Origin: Parelaphostrongylus tenuis
Taxonomy: Eukaryota; Nematoda; Chromadorea; Rhabditida; Metastrongylidae
DNA: 64,000 nucleotides
Reading direction: 5' to 3'
NCBI GenBank assembly: GCA_019055375.1
Contig: JAHQIW010000160.1
Coordinates: 1-64,000 of the forward strand
The notes below the pieces were generated by a model, which searched no databases, was not told where the DNA came from, and saw only the letters and a list, made by a program, of their open reading frames with translations. How positions within the stretch are numbered: position 1 is the first letter of the stretch; each line of letters starts with the position of its first letter. The position numbers were made by a program, and so were the translations under genes. Of the stretch, positions 1-12,249 are shown one piece after another.

Positions 1-110
1 AAAATTTAGAAAAAGGCCGCATGGTATTAGCCAGAGGCTAAGCTTTGAAGTGACTGCTACACTCCCATAAAAGTCCTTGTCCAGCAATGAGTTGTGAATA
101 TTCCGTTATC
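1..110. repeat. dispersed repeat, copy 1 (matches 51320-51440)
   Basis: About 60-100 bases resemble 51320-51440 in the same orientation. Shared blocks include TGACTGCTA, a CAC-CAT-AAAGT stretch, TGTCCA and GAATATTC. The copy is cut by the window start. No open reading frame is conserved between the copies, so this is an unclassified dispersed repeat. Confidence 0.5.
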
Positions 111-1484
111 GCCTTCTGAACACTAGTAGTACCGAAAAGTCCTCCCAGCAGTTTGTTTTGCAGCGAGATGTAAGCTAACACTACAAAAGCGTCGAAAAAG
201 ACATGCACCATTTACAAGATAGGTGTGGAACAATGTCCTTTTGAAATTCAATCGGCGCTCGTAACGTTTCTTAGCCTGCCACAGCTCACATTTCTGAAAG
301 TATATCTTCAACTTTTCGTGAATTCAGCAGATATTCACATTAAAAGCGTAACACGATCGGCGTCTCTCACGTAGTTAGCAAGAAAAGATGAGAAATGAGA
401 GCACAGAACAGTGGAGTGGACTTTATAGAAAATCATAATCATCCTCTTCTAAGATAATTTAAACGGCGAGCAGAGGAGGAATTTATAGCTGACGACAACC
501 ATCTGTATCCGCAAATAGGTAGCGAGTTTGAATCACAGAATGCCGATTTTTGAGTGATGGGAGAGAAACGAACGCAAAACGGTGCGGACGCTAGTACTAC
601 CAGTAAATACGGACCGTCTACACATGCAAAGTAAATAAGTGCTAATGAAGTAAAAATGTTATGTTCTAAACGATTCTCTTTGCAATTCTTCCAAACCAGT
701 CGAACAATGGCCGTTCCGTTAGGTATTTCATAATGACTGCGTGAGGTGTGTGCCTGTGTAGAGTATCAAATCAACACCTTGCCTGCTGATCAACATGCAT
801 CGAATATAGTGAGATTGCTAGCCGGCGGTGTTAGCTGTCTATGTTTGGAAAATGCCGATGGAATGAAGTGGTACCAGTGAATTCCACGTGGGCTCCATGA
901 CACGTGGTGCGCACGAGCTTCGTATTGAGCACGATTTCGTCATTCATTGAGAACCTTCTCATTATGTGCCTTTTATTTCGTTAAGGACCATGTGCGGGAG
1001 TTTTCATTCCACACTATAACGATGTCTGCATTCTCACTCAGCTATCGTCTTGGCAGCGTCGACGCTCTGTGACAAAGGTCTGTACATCTCTGGAAAGACA
1101 GGCGCAGATAGCATTGATAAATTACGAGGAGACAAACCCAGATTCTCAGGAAGCATTGTCAACATGAAACCATGGGACTTCAGTGGAAAAGCTTCTAAAG
1201 TGATAACTGAAAAAAAAGAACATCTAAAATATTTTATAGTTCTATCTATATTTCTTAAGTTTCAGCGAGAAAACTACGTATATCTAAATCGATTACGGTA
1301 ATGATTTGGTGAAAACGATAATAATAATGATAATGGTAATGACTCGTGATAACGATAATGCAATGATATGATTACGACAATGACAATCACTATGATAAAG
1401 ATAATGGTAATGAAATGCGACAAATGTAATTATAGTGAAAGTAACACCCAACATTACCCATGTTTCCAATGAGGGGACATCCCT
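111..1484. other. non-coding stretch with an imperfect trinucleotide-like tract
   Basis: No reading frame here has splice signals or a recognisable protein block. From about 1305 to 1425 the sequence is a loose tract of GATAATGATAATGG-type units (gataat, aatgat, ggtaatg), a degenerate microsatellite. The short frames through it are low-complexity and not genes. Confidence 0.5.
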
Positions 1485-1590
1485 ATGGCGGAGTGGTTCA
1501 GTGCTCTGTGTGGGCACCGAAGATCGATGCAAGTCGATCGCGCGCTCATGACCCACCATGCCATCCATCCTCACGATTTCGGTAACATAG
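1485..1590 (+). repeat. tRNA-derived SINE, 5' part
   Basis: The segment begins with GGCGGAGTGGTTCAGTGCTC, resembling a tRNA A-box region, and continues through CGATCGCGCGCTCATG and GCCATCCATCC. These blocks recur in the same order in the copies at 7485, 38889, 12250 (minus), 45470 (minus) and 59936 (minus). Only the tRNA-like head and the first body block are kept. The reading frame crossing it is chance. Confidence 0.65.
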
Positions 1591-4500
1591 ACGAGGAGGT
1601 TATCTCATGTACTGATGGGCCCTTCCAAAGCCACCTAGCACAGATGGTCTCATTGAAGTTATTCGTAGAGGTGGGAACTGGCGAAGAGATAGAAGAATAT
1701 CATTTAGAGAGACATGTGGAACTAAGCGCAAGTAGAGCACGTTTAAATGACAAAAGAATACAGCAATGCTCACAGTTGAGATTCACCGAAAATCTCATCT
1801 TTATTACATCGTTTGTCAAAAGTATGCATTTAACTTGCGACCAACAAACTTTGTTCCTAAATTAATTTTTCTGTATTGCAGTCGTTCGAAGATTCTTTCC
1901 ATAGTACGTACGTCTCGTGTAGCTGAAACTGTCGCAAGGATTAATACTGGCTGCTGCGTTGCGCCGTTTTCGCTTACACATATCTGTCCAATTTGTTAAC
2001 CGGGCACGGTTCTCAGTCTCGATCTACTGGATTGACGAAGGATGTCCTAGTGTCGTGTCTGTTATAATGAAAGCGCACGTGGGAACGGAGAAGCAGGTGA
2101 AAGCGCAGACAGTCCTGGGCACAGAGACGCAGAATTGACGTCGCCATCTAATGCGGTGCCTGTAGAGACTGGCGCAGACGTCTACCCTGCTATATAGATG
2201 TTGGTCCTCCAAAGAGATATGGTCCCCTACAATTAGCTGCGGGAGAGGATAAGCAGCCACTGGACCTCGTACAGCGGAAGGAAGCTCTCATCTGTTCGTG
2301 TCGTTCTCACACAAGCCCAGATACGCAATCTCAGTCATCCTCAAGCGAAGTTATACAACAGTGTAATATGCACATGGCGCCATACCATTCACGGAGTCGC
2401 TGACTCACCGTTTAGAGCCCCTTTACCCTCTAAGTCCTTGTTAGGAGCTTCGTGACATGTGCGATGTATTTATGTTATTAAGTCTTGAGAGGTATGCAGA
2501 AAATTTTTGAACAAATTTCCAGGTCGAGTCATTTGCATAGGTTTGTCGCAAGAATGGCCTAGGGTCAGTAGGTAAGGCGTGACGCAACCACAAGCACCTG
2601 TGCGACAATCGGACTCACTAGAGAAATACTAAGATCTTGGAAACGAGTCTCTGTCTTTGCCAATTTCCCTCCTTTGTATCAATTTAGTTGCGTAGCTGAG
2701 TGTGCGAATGTCAGTCGCTACAGTATAATTCGTCAACGTGAACGACTGGCGTCTATTTTCGTTCTGCACACATAAAATAACGTAATGATATGCAAACCAA
2801 AAGACACATGACTTGCGAGTGGAAAAAAACGTTATTATATCAACAGTGAATCACATGTGGAGTTCAGAGAAGTTTCACCAAACGAGATAGAGAAGACACC
2901 TGTCGAATTCCGAATATAACGGAAGTATTGTGACACCATACGTACGTGCTCGACTTCTAGAACGGCCCAAACGGATCGGATTTTTCCTTCCGCAGATGCT
3001 GCTCTTCAAATGCGAAAGAAATGATAACGGCATGGAGCAAAATCAGAGCTATACGACGGATGTGATACCGTGGTTCGGCCCAGTTTCCCTAAATGGGTAT
3101 GATAAATGAGTATGATATCGACTTTACCCGAAGAGACGACAAACAAATTTTTTCGACGAACGCTTCTTACGCACCTACAAACACTTAATGGTGTTTATAT
3201 TAGAACTCTCGCATGGAGACATCTCTCTCTTCAAATATAGATCCTTTTTGATCTTCGAGAAACCCTCGGAGAAAGGCATGACCTTTTTCTATGTATTTAC
3301 TCGCTAAATACTTTGGTATTAATCTATTATTTCTTGTATAGGTGTATCCATCCTGCTCTGCACATCCACTGTAACTCAATTCCCAACATTTTTTTTCTAT
3401 TCAATTTCATTCGTTTTCGGCATGTCATAAATACGAAAACCCCCTCTCGAAAACTGTGCGGCGTCGGATTTCGGTGCTGGTATGCTCTCGAAACACCTGC
3501 TGTTCAATCTTCATGTAATTGTCGTGAATGCCGGGTGCCTGATAGTTGTGGATTCTCAATTCATTCAAATTCTGAAGATAATATTGCTGGAGCTGTCGTT
3601 GGTGTCTTCACCACAGCTAAATAGCTTCGTTTTTGGTGGATTTGACGAGATTGTTCTTAGGGTAAGACTTCGACACCAAGTTGACAACTTCAATTGATCC
3701 CAGTATAGGCCCTGATTGGCCCTTGACGTCGAAACAGGAACCGAGAGATGTAACGCGTTTATTGCATTGCAAGGTGTCTATGACCACATACCTCTTTTCA
3801 ATGTAGCCTACTGATAGTCCATTTCCTGTCACTCTATTTCCTGATATCCCTCTTCCGACCTGAGCACAAGTGTGTCCTGGTGATGAACTGTCATTGACGA
3901 GGAACCAACGCTGCCTCAGCACACATTCCAGATGTTGAGGAGCTACTCGAAGTGTTTGTCAAGTCCAAGTGGCATGTTCCTATATCAAATTCTCGTCATA
4001 ATTGTAGTCATGTTCGTGCTCTACGGCAGCAAACATCACATCAGGTACACCAAAGATCAATGACTTCTCATAGTGATTACGCAGGGAAAGCCCTGATATG
4101 GTTACCGACGGTTACTTCGGTAATTCAAAAGATGCGTGGCCAGCCCCAATTATAAATCTGTGCTTTGGCACATGATAATGCGCGAATATTTCACTGTTGA
4201 CGAATAAAGCCAGAAACAGCACGTTACAGTTTACTGGACTACACTGGATCCTCAGAAAATAGCTCACTTTCTCGATCAAATTGTGTTTTGGGAAGATTTT
4301 AGCTCCATTTAAACTCTATAAACTTATCTCGAACGTGGATGAACCCCTCCCCCCCCCCCCCCCCCCCAAAACTAGTGTTGCAAGAGGGTGTTGTGATAGT
4401 CTAGATTTTGGTTTACAGTTTAAAACGGAAGCACACTTATTTTAACGCACTGATCAGCGCATTTGCGACAATACGCATGGTGACTTCCCATGCATCTTCT

Positions 4501-4974
4501 TTTCGACTATGCATTGCCACTCGCATGACTTTTTCCTAGTCGGTACTCGATGGATAACTAATTCATCATAGCTTTTTTGCATAACGTTTGGGCACATTGC
4601 TGTAAGATTTGCACTATGTTCCGCCTTTTTTATTCTGTTCTTCTTTACAACGACGTACCGTTTTTCACTTCTACTGTGCAGATATCACACGGTTCTTACA
4701 ATAAATTCTGCTATAAGACCCGAAGAGGGTTGAATACGTACATCAAGGAAAAAAATGTGTCACTTTTTCGCTGTCCTTCCGCCTCGCTTCGACGTGGTTT
4801 ATTTGTGCTTGGAGAGGCAGAGAGGGGGGACTTACTGGTACCTCACGGATATCGAAATACTCCTCGTCATGTAAGATGATAAATGACACAATGGGCAGTT
4901 GGTTCCGAAACCCTGTTGACATTTTGTGTAAGAAATACGTATGATTTCCATTACTAGGATGTTACTTAGGAGCC
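1591..4974. other. intergenic stretch, no supported gene
   Basis: I see no multi-exon coding signal. The only longer open segment that looks protein-like is on the minus strand at 3617-3922 (101 codons, Gly/Val-rich, with three Cys). I do not recognise it, and it has no signal peptide or clear splice partners. About 2030-2340 is locally GC-richer and may be an old repeat. Confidence 0.45.
4344..4367. repeat. poly-C homopolymer tract
   Basis: Four C, one T, then 19 consecutive C residues. A G/C homopolymer this long is unusual in this AT-rich sequence, can form G-quadruplex-type structure on the minus strand, and is a likely place for length errors in the assembly. Confidence 0.9.
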
Positions 4975-5060
4975 TGCAGCCCAGTAGTTAGTGGCGCTCT
5001 GCCATAACACACCATGTGGACGTTGGTTCGAACCCCACGTACGCCTTGGTGGGTTATTTC
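4975..5060 (+). repeat. tRNA-like unit (degenerate)
   Basis: AGTAGTTAGTGGCGCTCTG resembles a D-arm/A-box, and GGTTCGAACCC (near 5031) is an almost ideal B-box/T-loop. The spacing is tRNA-like but I could not pair a full acceptor stem. It is probably the head of a tRNA-derived SINE or a tRNA pseudogene. Confidence 0.5.
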
Positions 5061-7484
5061 ACTGCAAAGATTGCTGTACTATTACATTAGTCACTGGGGC
5101 ACATCGGCTTCGCGCGTTCTACTGACCACTTCTTCCATTTCCACTGGGCTCGACAAGACTAATACCAGATTTTTTTTTGAGAGGAATAGCAAGCATCGCA
5201 GGGCTCTGGTACATCGTTGGATGCATCTAGTTCGGGGTTGCCGCGTTGACCATCATAGGATTCACGACACTCTATAATGGATGCCTTAGTAAATATCTAC
5301 TGCAATGGAGAGCCACGAATTTTGAGGTTAGGTGGATAATTCCAGGTCGAGAGCATTTACCCTGCGTATCCTTCTTCCGTTCGATTCGATAGTTTAGTTT
5401 GCTTTTTACTTGTATGGCCAGTTTACTTTCTGTGAGGTTGAAAGAAGGTCTCGTATATAGTATAATTTCTGTTTATTTTGTCTCAGTGGGCTTTATTGGA
5501 GGATGTGGTTCCAAGGGGGCCATGTTTTTAAGTTCATTGAAACAATTGTGAAATCAATGGACGGTGTGCCTTAGTAACGAAATTTTCAGTTTACAATTGC
5601 TGAATATGTTCTTTTTCAGTTTGGTATAGTTCGCCACACAAAAAGTTCAATTGGGAAACCTTGCGGCAAGGAAAAAAACCATAAGAATGGAGAACCGAAT
5701 ACATTCTGGCTTATCGATTTTGTTGATAAAGCCGCTTCGTTGTTGCCAGCTGATTTTCATTTCAGATGTTTTTTATTTCAGCTGTCGACATCTATACGAT
5801 GACAGCCTCCATAATTTCAATTTCCCATCGAATCAGTCCTCTCACTAGCCTTGAAATCGTGTTAGAAATGACTGACTGTTCCTCATATTTCGCTTCAGGT
5901 TTGTATGTCATAGCTATGGCTAAGTCTCTATCAGGGAGGAGTTACGTCCAGAGTCAGAAGATACACACCACCATGAGAAAGTTTCTCCCATGTCTCACCT
6001 AAGCATCTCGGCTGTACTTTTTGTAAAAGTGATCAGTCTTACACATAATATCCTCGACAGCACATGTGAAAAACTAACGGAAAAGCTTGCAATTCAGGTA
6101 ATGTACAGATATGATGAGAATTAGTAAATAACTTTGAAGATGTTTCGGTAGTCGAGGGGAGCTTTGTGTCGCAGTAAAGCGATCGATGGTGCGATATATC
6201 CAATGGGGACCGCTTAATAACAGATGGAATGGTCTATGGTTTTTATTTTTCGGATCTTCTCTTCCGTCGTCTTCTTTTCATTCTAACTTCTTTAACAACA
6301 TCAATGACACAACGTAGTGATGACAATCAAGTCCTAAGATTTTTATCTTTATTGTCGTCCTAAATGATCTTTAGAATTCGCCTATTCTGAGAATTTGACA
6401 AGCATTGAGGTTCAGGAATTGTTTGCCGCAGAATTATATAAGATTCGCGTAATGTCATAGATTTGCGTTAAATTATTCATAACCTTCAGGAAGCAATCCT
6501 GAATCGCTGCATATTCTGAAGTTGATACCCGTAAATCACTTTTTCAACTACATTTGTTGGCGATGATCTGGCAGATAGTGCTGATAGATTCATTTATCTA
6601 AGCTATGTAAGTGATATGTACCTGTTTCTTCTCTTACAGGCTCATTTTTGTTCCTCTTTCTCACTCATCCTTTCAGTTTTTTCTCTGCTCTTTCATTTCG
6701 CCTGTAGCTCGCCCTTTTTTAGAAACTCGCTTCTGAAATTCTGTAAAGAGTTTGAGACTGGTTTAGTTTATCATGTGACACCTGAAAATCGTAAAACAAA
6801 CTATTTTGTTTGGCACCTACTTACCGGTCAAGCTCCAATGTGCCCAGATCCTGGAATAAGTTTTTTTTATTCGTACTCATCTTTTTTCCTTGCAGCTGCC
6901 GTTATGCAAGATTTCGAGATGGTTGGAGCTTTTAGCTGAGTAGTCCACAACCTTTTTTCTGAAATATCTTTATTGATATTTTCGATGCTACTCGACGTGT
7001 TGTTTTTTTTTTCTTTGAAACCTAAACAGAGGTGGACTGTTGTGGGGCGTTTCAAGGTCTTCCTAGCAATATATCAGTCAGTTGTCTTTTTTATACCCTC
7101 GTAAGCAAGTCCACTACCAATTTGTGCAACTTTAGAGCTAGGTTAGGGACTTGCTTGACCGAAGAGCAGAGTCGTATGAAGCACACTCGTAGGTAGCTCT
7201 AGATTGCTGCATGGACCACCTCTAACGAAAATAAGACGACTTTCGTCCTTTTTAATCAATGAACCTCTTCACGAACTTTCGTTTTGTTACTTATTTTGGT
7301 CCACTTCATCTTCTATTTGAAAATTATGGGCGAATTTTTTCAATCCCCATATCGAAAATGTGACAGAATAATGCACTATTTTTTAATCAGGCAAACTTTG
7401 ATTAGTACTGTTTTGCCAATCATATTATTTTATAGCAGGTCCGTGGTAACTGGTACCTGTCCGGTCTGGTCTTGGTATCACGCG
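5061..7484. other. intergenic stretch, no supported gene
   Basis: Short open frames occur on both strands (for example 5651-6002 and 6616-6939), but none has a start context, phase-compatible splice sites or recognisable motifs. The T-rich tracts look like ordinary intergenic or intronic sequence. Confidence 0.45.
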
Positions 7485-7858
7485 CATTTGGTGCGAAAAC
7501 AAGTGGGTCCAAATTATATACCAATATTTCCCAGTTTAAGAGCGCATGTGAGCTAAATGGTCAAAGATGCTCTATACGTCGCCAAACGAGGGTCGATAGT
7601 TTGATCTCGCGCTCCATGGCTCACCAAGCCATCCATCCCTTCAGGGTCGGTAAATTGGTATCAGGCCAGTCTCAGACTTGACTGGGAAGATAAGCAGCAC
7701 TAACTCGGTTTAGTGGGAGGTCACCGCGAGTCATTGTAAAAGCCAGACATGTATACTATCACCTCAAACGAAGTTGAAAATTTGAAGTCGAATGCATGGT
7801 GCATCCCCTCAGGGATTGATTCAAACGCCCGAGAGCTTTTATCCTTTATCCTTTATAT
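7485..7858 (+). repeat. tRNA-derived SINE, near full length
   Basis: The copy contains an upstream block AATTATATACCAATATTTCC, the tRNA-like head (AGAGCGCATGTGAGC... to GTTTGATCTCGCGCTCC), the body GGCTCACCAAGCCATCCATC, a middle block ACTCGGTTTAGTGGGAGG and a 3' end ATCCTTTATCC. The upstream block is also present in the minus-strand copy ending near 45805, so it belongs to the element. It pairs in inverted orientation with the copy at 7929-8218. Confidence 0.75.
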
Positions 7859-7866
7859 TCAGCGTC

Positions 7867-7927
7867 TAGCGCAAAAGTAATGGCGGCTTTGGACCATGCT
7901 AAATCCGCAACTACTTTTGTAGAGCTA
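7867..7927. mobile_element. 61-bp mini-mariner hairpin (MADE1-like organisation)
   Basis: CAAAAGTAATGGCGG (7872-7886) faces the reverse complement of CAAAAGTAGTTGCGG (7905-7919), with TA at both outer ends. The arm is a cecropia-type mariner terminal repeat, similar to the ends of the mariner remnants at 8222-8540 and 15430-16123. It has almost no internal sequence, like the human MADE1 repeat derived from Hsmar1. It lies exactly between two inverted SINE copies. Confidence 0.7.
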
Positions 7928-7928
7928 G

Positions 7929-8218
7929 AGCTCTCAGTGTTGGTCAATCCCTGAAGGATACGCCATGCATTCGCCTTCAATTTTTTACTTCGTTTCAGGT
8001 GGTTGAATGCGTATCTGGCTCTTTACAATGACTCGTGGAGCTGTTCCGCTGTATCTAGTCCTGCTACTTATTCTTCCAGACAAGTCTGAGATCAGTCTGG
8101 TACCAAGTTACCGATCCCGGAGGGATGGATGGCTTGATGAGCCGTGAAAGCGAGATTGGACCATCGACCTCGTGTGCGACGTCGAGCACCTTAAATCACT
8201 GCGCCACATGCCCTCTTA
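7929..8218 (-). repeat. tRNA-derived SINE, inverted partner
   Basis: This is a minus-strand copy of the element at 7485-7858. On the plus strand one reads the 3' block GTTGGTCAATCCCTGAAGG, then CCGGAGGGATGGATGGCTTG, and finally the tRNA-like head reversed (CACTGCGCCACATGCCCTC). Together with 7485-7858 it forms an inverted SINE pair of about 730 bp. Confidence 0.75.
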
Positions 8219-8221
8219 CTT

Positions 8222-8540
8222 TTGTAATTTGCATCAAATGGCGAAAATGGTAGAATAGTTGACATTGAGTTTTTCATCAACATCTCGTGAGAGCTTAAGA
8301 AGATCAGCTTTGGTGATTGCTTCTTCCATACCTTCTGATGAGGTTAATGCGAGAGTAGTTGCGGTTATGCCTTGTTGAGATGCGTCTGTTTTACGAAACT
8401 TCTTGAATCATCACTGCAGTGTGCTCGTTAGCAGGTTTTAAGCCAAATGCATTGATGATGTTGCGAGATGTCCTAACTGCTTTACGACCCATTTTGAAAT
8501 CACGGTCTAAAACCGCAAATACTTTTACACCAATTTACAT
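8222..8540 (-). mobile_element. mariner (cecropia-type) 5' fragment, decayed
   Basis: On the minus strand the terminal repeat (GGTGTAAAAGTATTTGCGG) is followed by a start codon and a broken transposase N-terminus: MGRKAV, TSRNIINAFG, ANEHTA, then frame-shifted pieces matching the helix-turn-helix region of mariner transposases. Several frameshifts and stops make it inactive. It ends beside the SINE at 8218, which may have inserted into or replaced the remainder. Confidence 0.7.
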
Positions 8541-9007
8541 CCTTCATAGGCCAAAATAATAAAATAGACAGCAAGTAATATTGTCGTAATACATCTTTGC
8601 CAGCAATGTATAAAACGAGAATTGCCCATGAAAATGGTGTATAACCTAACCGCATTCATGAAGAACATATTCCAATATCAAAGCGCATTTCATTGATACA
8701 TAACCACAATTCTTTTTCACCAATCTGATATTTAGCTACGAATTTTTGAGTATTGAAATTTCGCAATTACATTTTTCTTTTTACTGTGTACAAATGGGTT
8801 ATGGCCTACATTTGATTTCGTCCATCAATCGTCTAGACGTTTTGGCAAAGACGTAGTGTTCCGGTTCTAAAGTTCGAACACTTTTTGAATGGATTAGATT
8901 GAAATTCGGCTTTCATTATCGATTAGTTCAAATAATGAAATAGCTTCCTCATTGTTTATTTTCACAAGCAACTACAGTACAATATATTATTTGTAGAGCT
9001 GCTAGAG
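8541..9007. other. non-coding stretch
   Basis: Nothing recognisable is present. It ends with an acceptor-like TTATTTGTAG about 13 bases before the candidate start at 9008. Confidence 0.4.
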
Positions 9008-9256
9008 ATGGTGAATAGATTGTTTCGTGCCGCTTTAGTCGTAGTCGTAATCATCACATCATCAATACCACCATTGGCTCGAAGATATATTTCATGTCAT
9101 CATTTAGCTGTTGTAAATTTGCTCGCATTGAAAGTGTCGTCTAACATTACGTTGTGGGCGATTCAGGTGACGATTCTCATAACGAAGACGGACTATCTGT
9201 TTAATAGCTTAGTTATATTTGGTTTATACATTTTATTTTTGCAGATGTTGTTCTGA
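9008..9256 (+). CDS. candidate small secreted peptide, two exons
   Basis: I do not recognise this protein. An ATG at 9008 opens a signal-peptide-like start (basic MVNRLFR, then a hydrophobic run of Val/Ile, then small residues). A GT donor follows CAG at 9166, and a TTTTTGCAG acceptor ends at 9244, giving a typical 78-base nematode intron. Spliced, the frame is phase 0 and closes three codons later, for a product of about 56 residues. Unspliced, it stays open to the same stop at 9256 (82 residues). An acceptor-like TTTGTAG lies just upstream and could take a spliced leader. There is no homology evidence, so it may be a chance frame. Confidence 0.3.
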   Translation: MVNRLFRAALVVVVIITSSIPPLARRYISCHHLAVVNLLALKVSSNITLWAIQVTILITKTDYLFNSLVIFGLYILFLQMLF

Positions 9257-9329
9257 TCAGGTAGAGAATATTAGAGGACCACGCGTCCAGTGCTGTTCCC
9301 TTGAGGTCGTGCTGCATTAGATTCTATCG

Positions 9330-9560
9330 CACCATCAGTAGAGTATCAAAAGACCGAATGGATATGTGACCTGTACAAAGCTTTCCTGCTGCCTACCAGT
9401 TCAATTCAATATTCTTATAGTCTTGGCTATGGCTGGTGCCAAATTGTCACCCAGAAGGATGGAGGGCGCAGTTTACTCGAGGCATAGGATCAAACCTGCA
9501 AGCAGGTGTGTATTGCTGGACACTTCTAACTTCTGCGCAGCACGAGGTCATATATCACCT
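9330..9560 (-). repeat. tRNA-derived SINE, degenerate
   Basis: The plus strand shows decayed versions of the minus-oriented SINE blocks: CCAAATTGTCACCCAGAAGGATGGAGG corresponds to the GTACCAATTTACCGACTCCGGAGGGATGG block, followed by remnants of the ATCAAACC...GCGCAGCACG head. Many substitutions suggest an older insertion than the other copies. Confidence 0.5.
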
Positions 9561-12249
9561 TGATTGTGAGAAGTCGAACTTGGTTGCGTGAATGTTTTTT
9601 TTCTAGGAGTATTTCAAACCTCAATCTTAAGTATAAACAATCCCAAAGGAGTTCAGAATAACCAGAGCGGCTAGCTAGAAGTGCATGTCGAAGCAGGGGA
9701 GTGGAAATTCACAAAAGGTTAACTCCCGTAATATCTAAAATCTCTTCATGATGAGGACAGCGTTGATATTTATCACCCATATTTGAGTTCTATTCATGAG
9801 GAGGGCAACGTTGACTCTATCGCCCATATCAAACCTTTGTTTTAGGTGTGTTATATAGAATGTTAAACATAAATCTTTGCCAATCCAGTGCGATAACGCC
9901 CCAACACCTGTTGATGTCTAAGTAACAAATCTACCTTTGAATAATTATACAATCACCACAATGAGATTATTGGCCTTTTTTGTTTTTTTTTGTGACCCGC
10001 TGTCGTATATTTTGCGAATCCATCTCCTTTCTTTGATTCGTGTTCTTTGTTTCGTACTCGTCTTTCATAAACACCTTCGGATTTGGGAGTAGGTTTGTTA
10101 TATTTCTGCTTGAGGATTTAGGTAATCTTCAAATATGTGGTTCAGGTTGGTTGGGTAAGAATCTTTTTTATTCGATTGATCGCTCTGATAGCATCTTCTT
10201 TTTTATCGCAGAATGACCTGGCCTTTACACATTGGAGGAAATTCCTCTGAGGCAAGTTTCGGTGGCAGTCTGTCCATTCTGAAGTGAAGTGGTGCATGAT
10301 TGTTCTAAACCCAGAGTATACTGCGTATATTGTACTACAACGTAGCCACAGTATTTGCCACTCCTTGAATAGTGGGGTCATGGACGCATATTTGACCGAC
10401 AACGGGGTTTAATGAACCCCACAGGCAAAATCTTTGCATCAAACGGCTTCTATTAGTGTACTTGCATTCTAGAGTGCACTTCCCTAGTTAGTTATTCTTG
10501 AATAATTTCTTCAGAAGTCAGGTAACTCTGGTTGGCGCATCCGATTTCGGCAATCTGCAATGACGACACATCTGTCTCTGAAGGCTTTGACTTTCCAACA
10601 AAGAAAATTACTCAACGTTCTGTTGAACTTGTGAGAGAGAGAACTTTCCGTAGCCTCCATGGTTAACGGTTGCCGGCGAAGCTTTTTTTGCTGAATAATG
10701 ACTTTCATGTTGCATATGAATGAAGTGGCATCACCCTATACTAATACTTTTCTATCATCGGACAGTCACTTTGAAGGAATTGTTTAGTTGAGCAAAGACT
10801 TTATGTTAGAATGCTAATGATAATGAGAAAGTTTAGATCCTGAGAAATTTATCAGTCTACGAGGTTTTTAGAAAGAACTTCTCACAGCGCTGTAGCATTC
10901 AAACCGAGACTATGCTCCTCACGCGTTGAGCATTATCGCGTTTCCAATCGTAAAACAAAGTTTTCTCTCAAATCTTGAACATACTATCATGTAGCGTGAA
11001 TGTCGTAAATCTCAAGAATGTATTTGTTATTTCAAAAGAGGTTTCTGATTTAGCGTAATTTCAAAAATCTCACAAATGAATTTGGTTTTAGAAGAGCCTT
11101 TGCACAGCGCTACAGCAGAAAATATTGGATTTTGTTTCACAACGCTCTGTGCGTTATCATCCTGATTTTGCAAAACGATTTAGAGTTTGTTTTTCTTCGT
11201 TTTGTAGAAATTTCCAAGCTTTTTGATTGGAATCATAGAGAAAACTTTGCTTTATCGTTCTAATGTTTAAGCTTTCAATTTTCATTTCATCTTGCCAAGT
11301 GAATCCTCTATTAAGCTTATGCCTAAGCACGAAAAGCACATATTTGCTAAAGGAAATCTTTCGCTATCAGAGACAGACACCTTATCTAGATTTCTTGTCA
11401 AAGCGGAGAAAAATCCTAACTCTAATAAAAGAAATGGAATTCACATGTGAATCGCTCCTGCGTGATCGATTGGTCTTGTATCGATCCCTGAAAATGCACA
11501 CCCTAGTTGACAAGCAATGCGTGGTTTGTTTGAAACTCGATATCGATTTCTTTGCTACAGTACAGTAAACAGTCTTTCAAAAAATCAAACATACTTTCGA
11601 AATTTCTGAATTTTACGCTATCAAATGTTCATTAAAAGTGTGGGAAGAGCTCTGTAGTGTGAGAAGTGCACATGTGTGAAGTACAAATCGTGCCTTAAAA
11701 AACTTTTCTGGAAAGCAAGTGCAGTTTTCAAGTCTACGAGATTCACCTATCGAATGGGTATCAATAATATAAGCAAAAGTCTTGTCTTGCGAGATATAAA
11801 TACGAAAATACGCACGTAAAGACGTACGTTGAGAATAATTTTATTTTAAGCACTGTAACGTTTCAAGAAAGCCAATTCAGATAGCAAGTTCATTTCTGTG
11901 TTTCAAGATTTGATCTTTCGAATGGCTATTTGAAGTCTGATGGAGGGTTTTTACTTGGCAAAATATTTTTTCTCAAGCTAAGCGAACAAGCTGAAGCTGC
12001 AGCTCCAATAAATCAAAAGTTAATGAGTGACATTTGGAATTTTTTTACTATCAGGATTACAGTCCGCTCGTTGATGCATTATATTGACAATATTTTCAAC
12101 GATCTATCTTTCCAATGAGTGGCTCTCATGTTTGTGGTAAATAAATGGTTGATAAAAAGTCAGTCAAAATTTATTTGCGTAGATTTTCACTTTACTTTCT
12201 TTTTTTTCCGACCTACATGGCTTTCCTGTGCAATATAAAAAAGGTCAAG
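9561..12249. other. intergenic stretch with dyad repeats, no supported gene
   Basis: Several open frames occur (10142-10402 minus, 11263-11568 plus) but none has family motifs or splice support. Between about 10850 and 11165 there are two related blocks built around CACAGCGCTGTAGC and CACAGCGCTACAGC, small dyads with similar flanks. A related block occurs at 54540-54620 (TACAGCGCTGTAAC). They are probably remnants of one repeat family. Confidence 0.4.

Noticed and set aside
3617..3922. Minus-strand 101-codon frame as a real gene or retroelement envelope piece
   Set aside because: The composition is protein-like, but I recognise no motif, there is no start context or neighbouring retroelement domain, and it could be chance.
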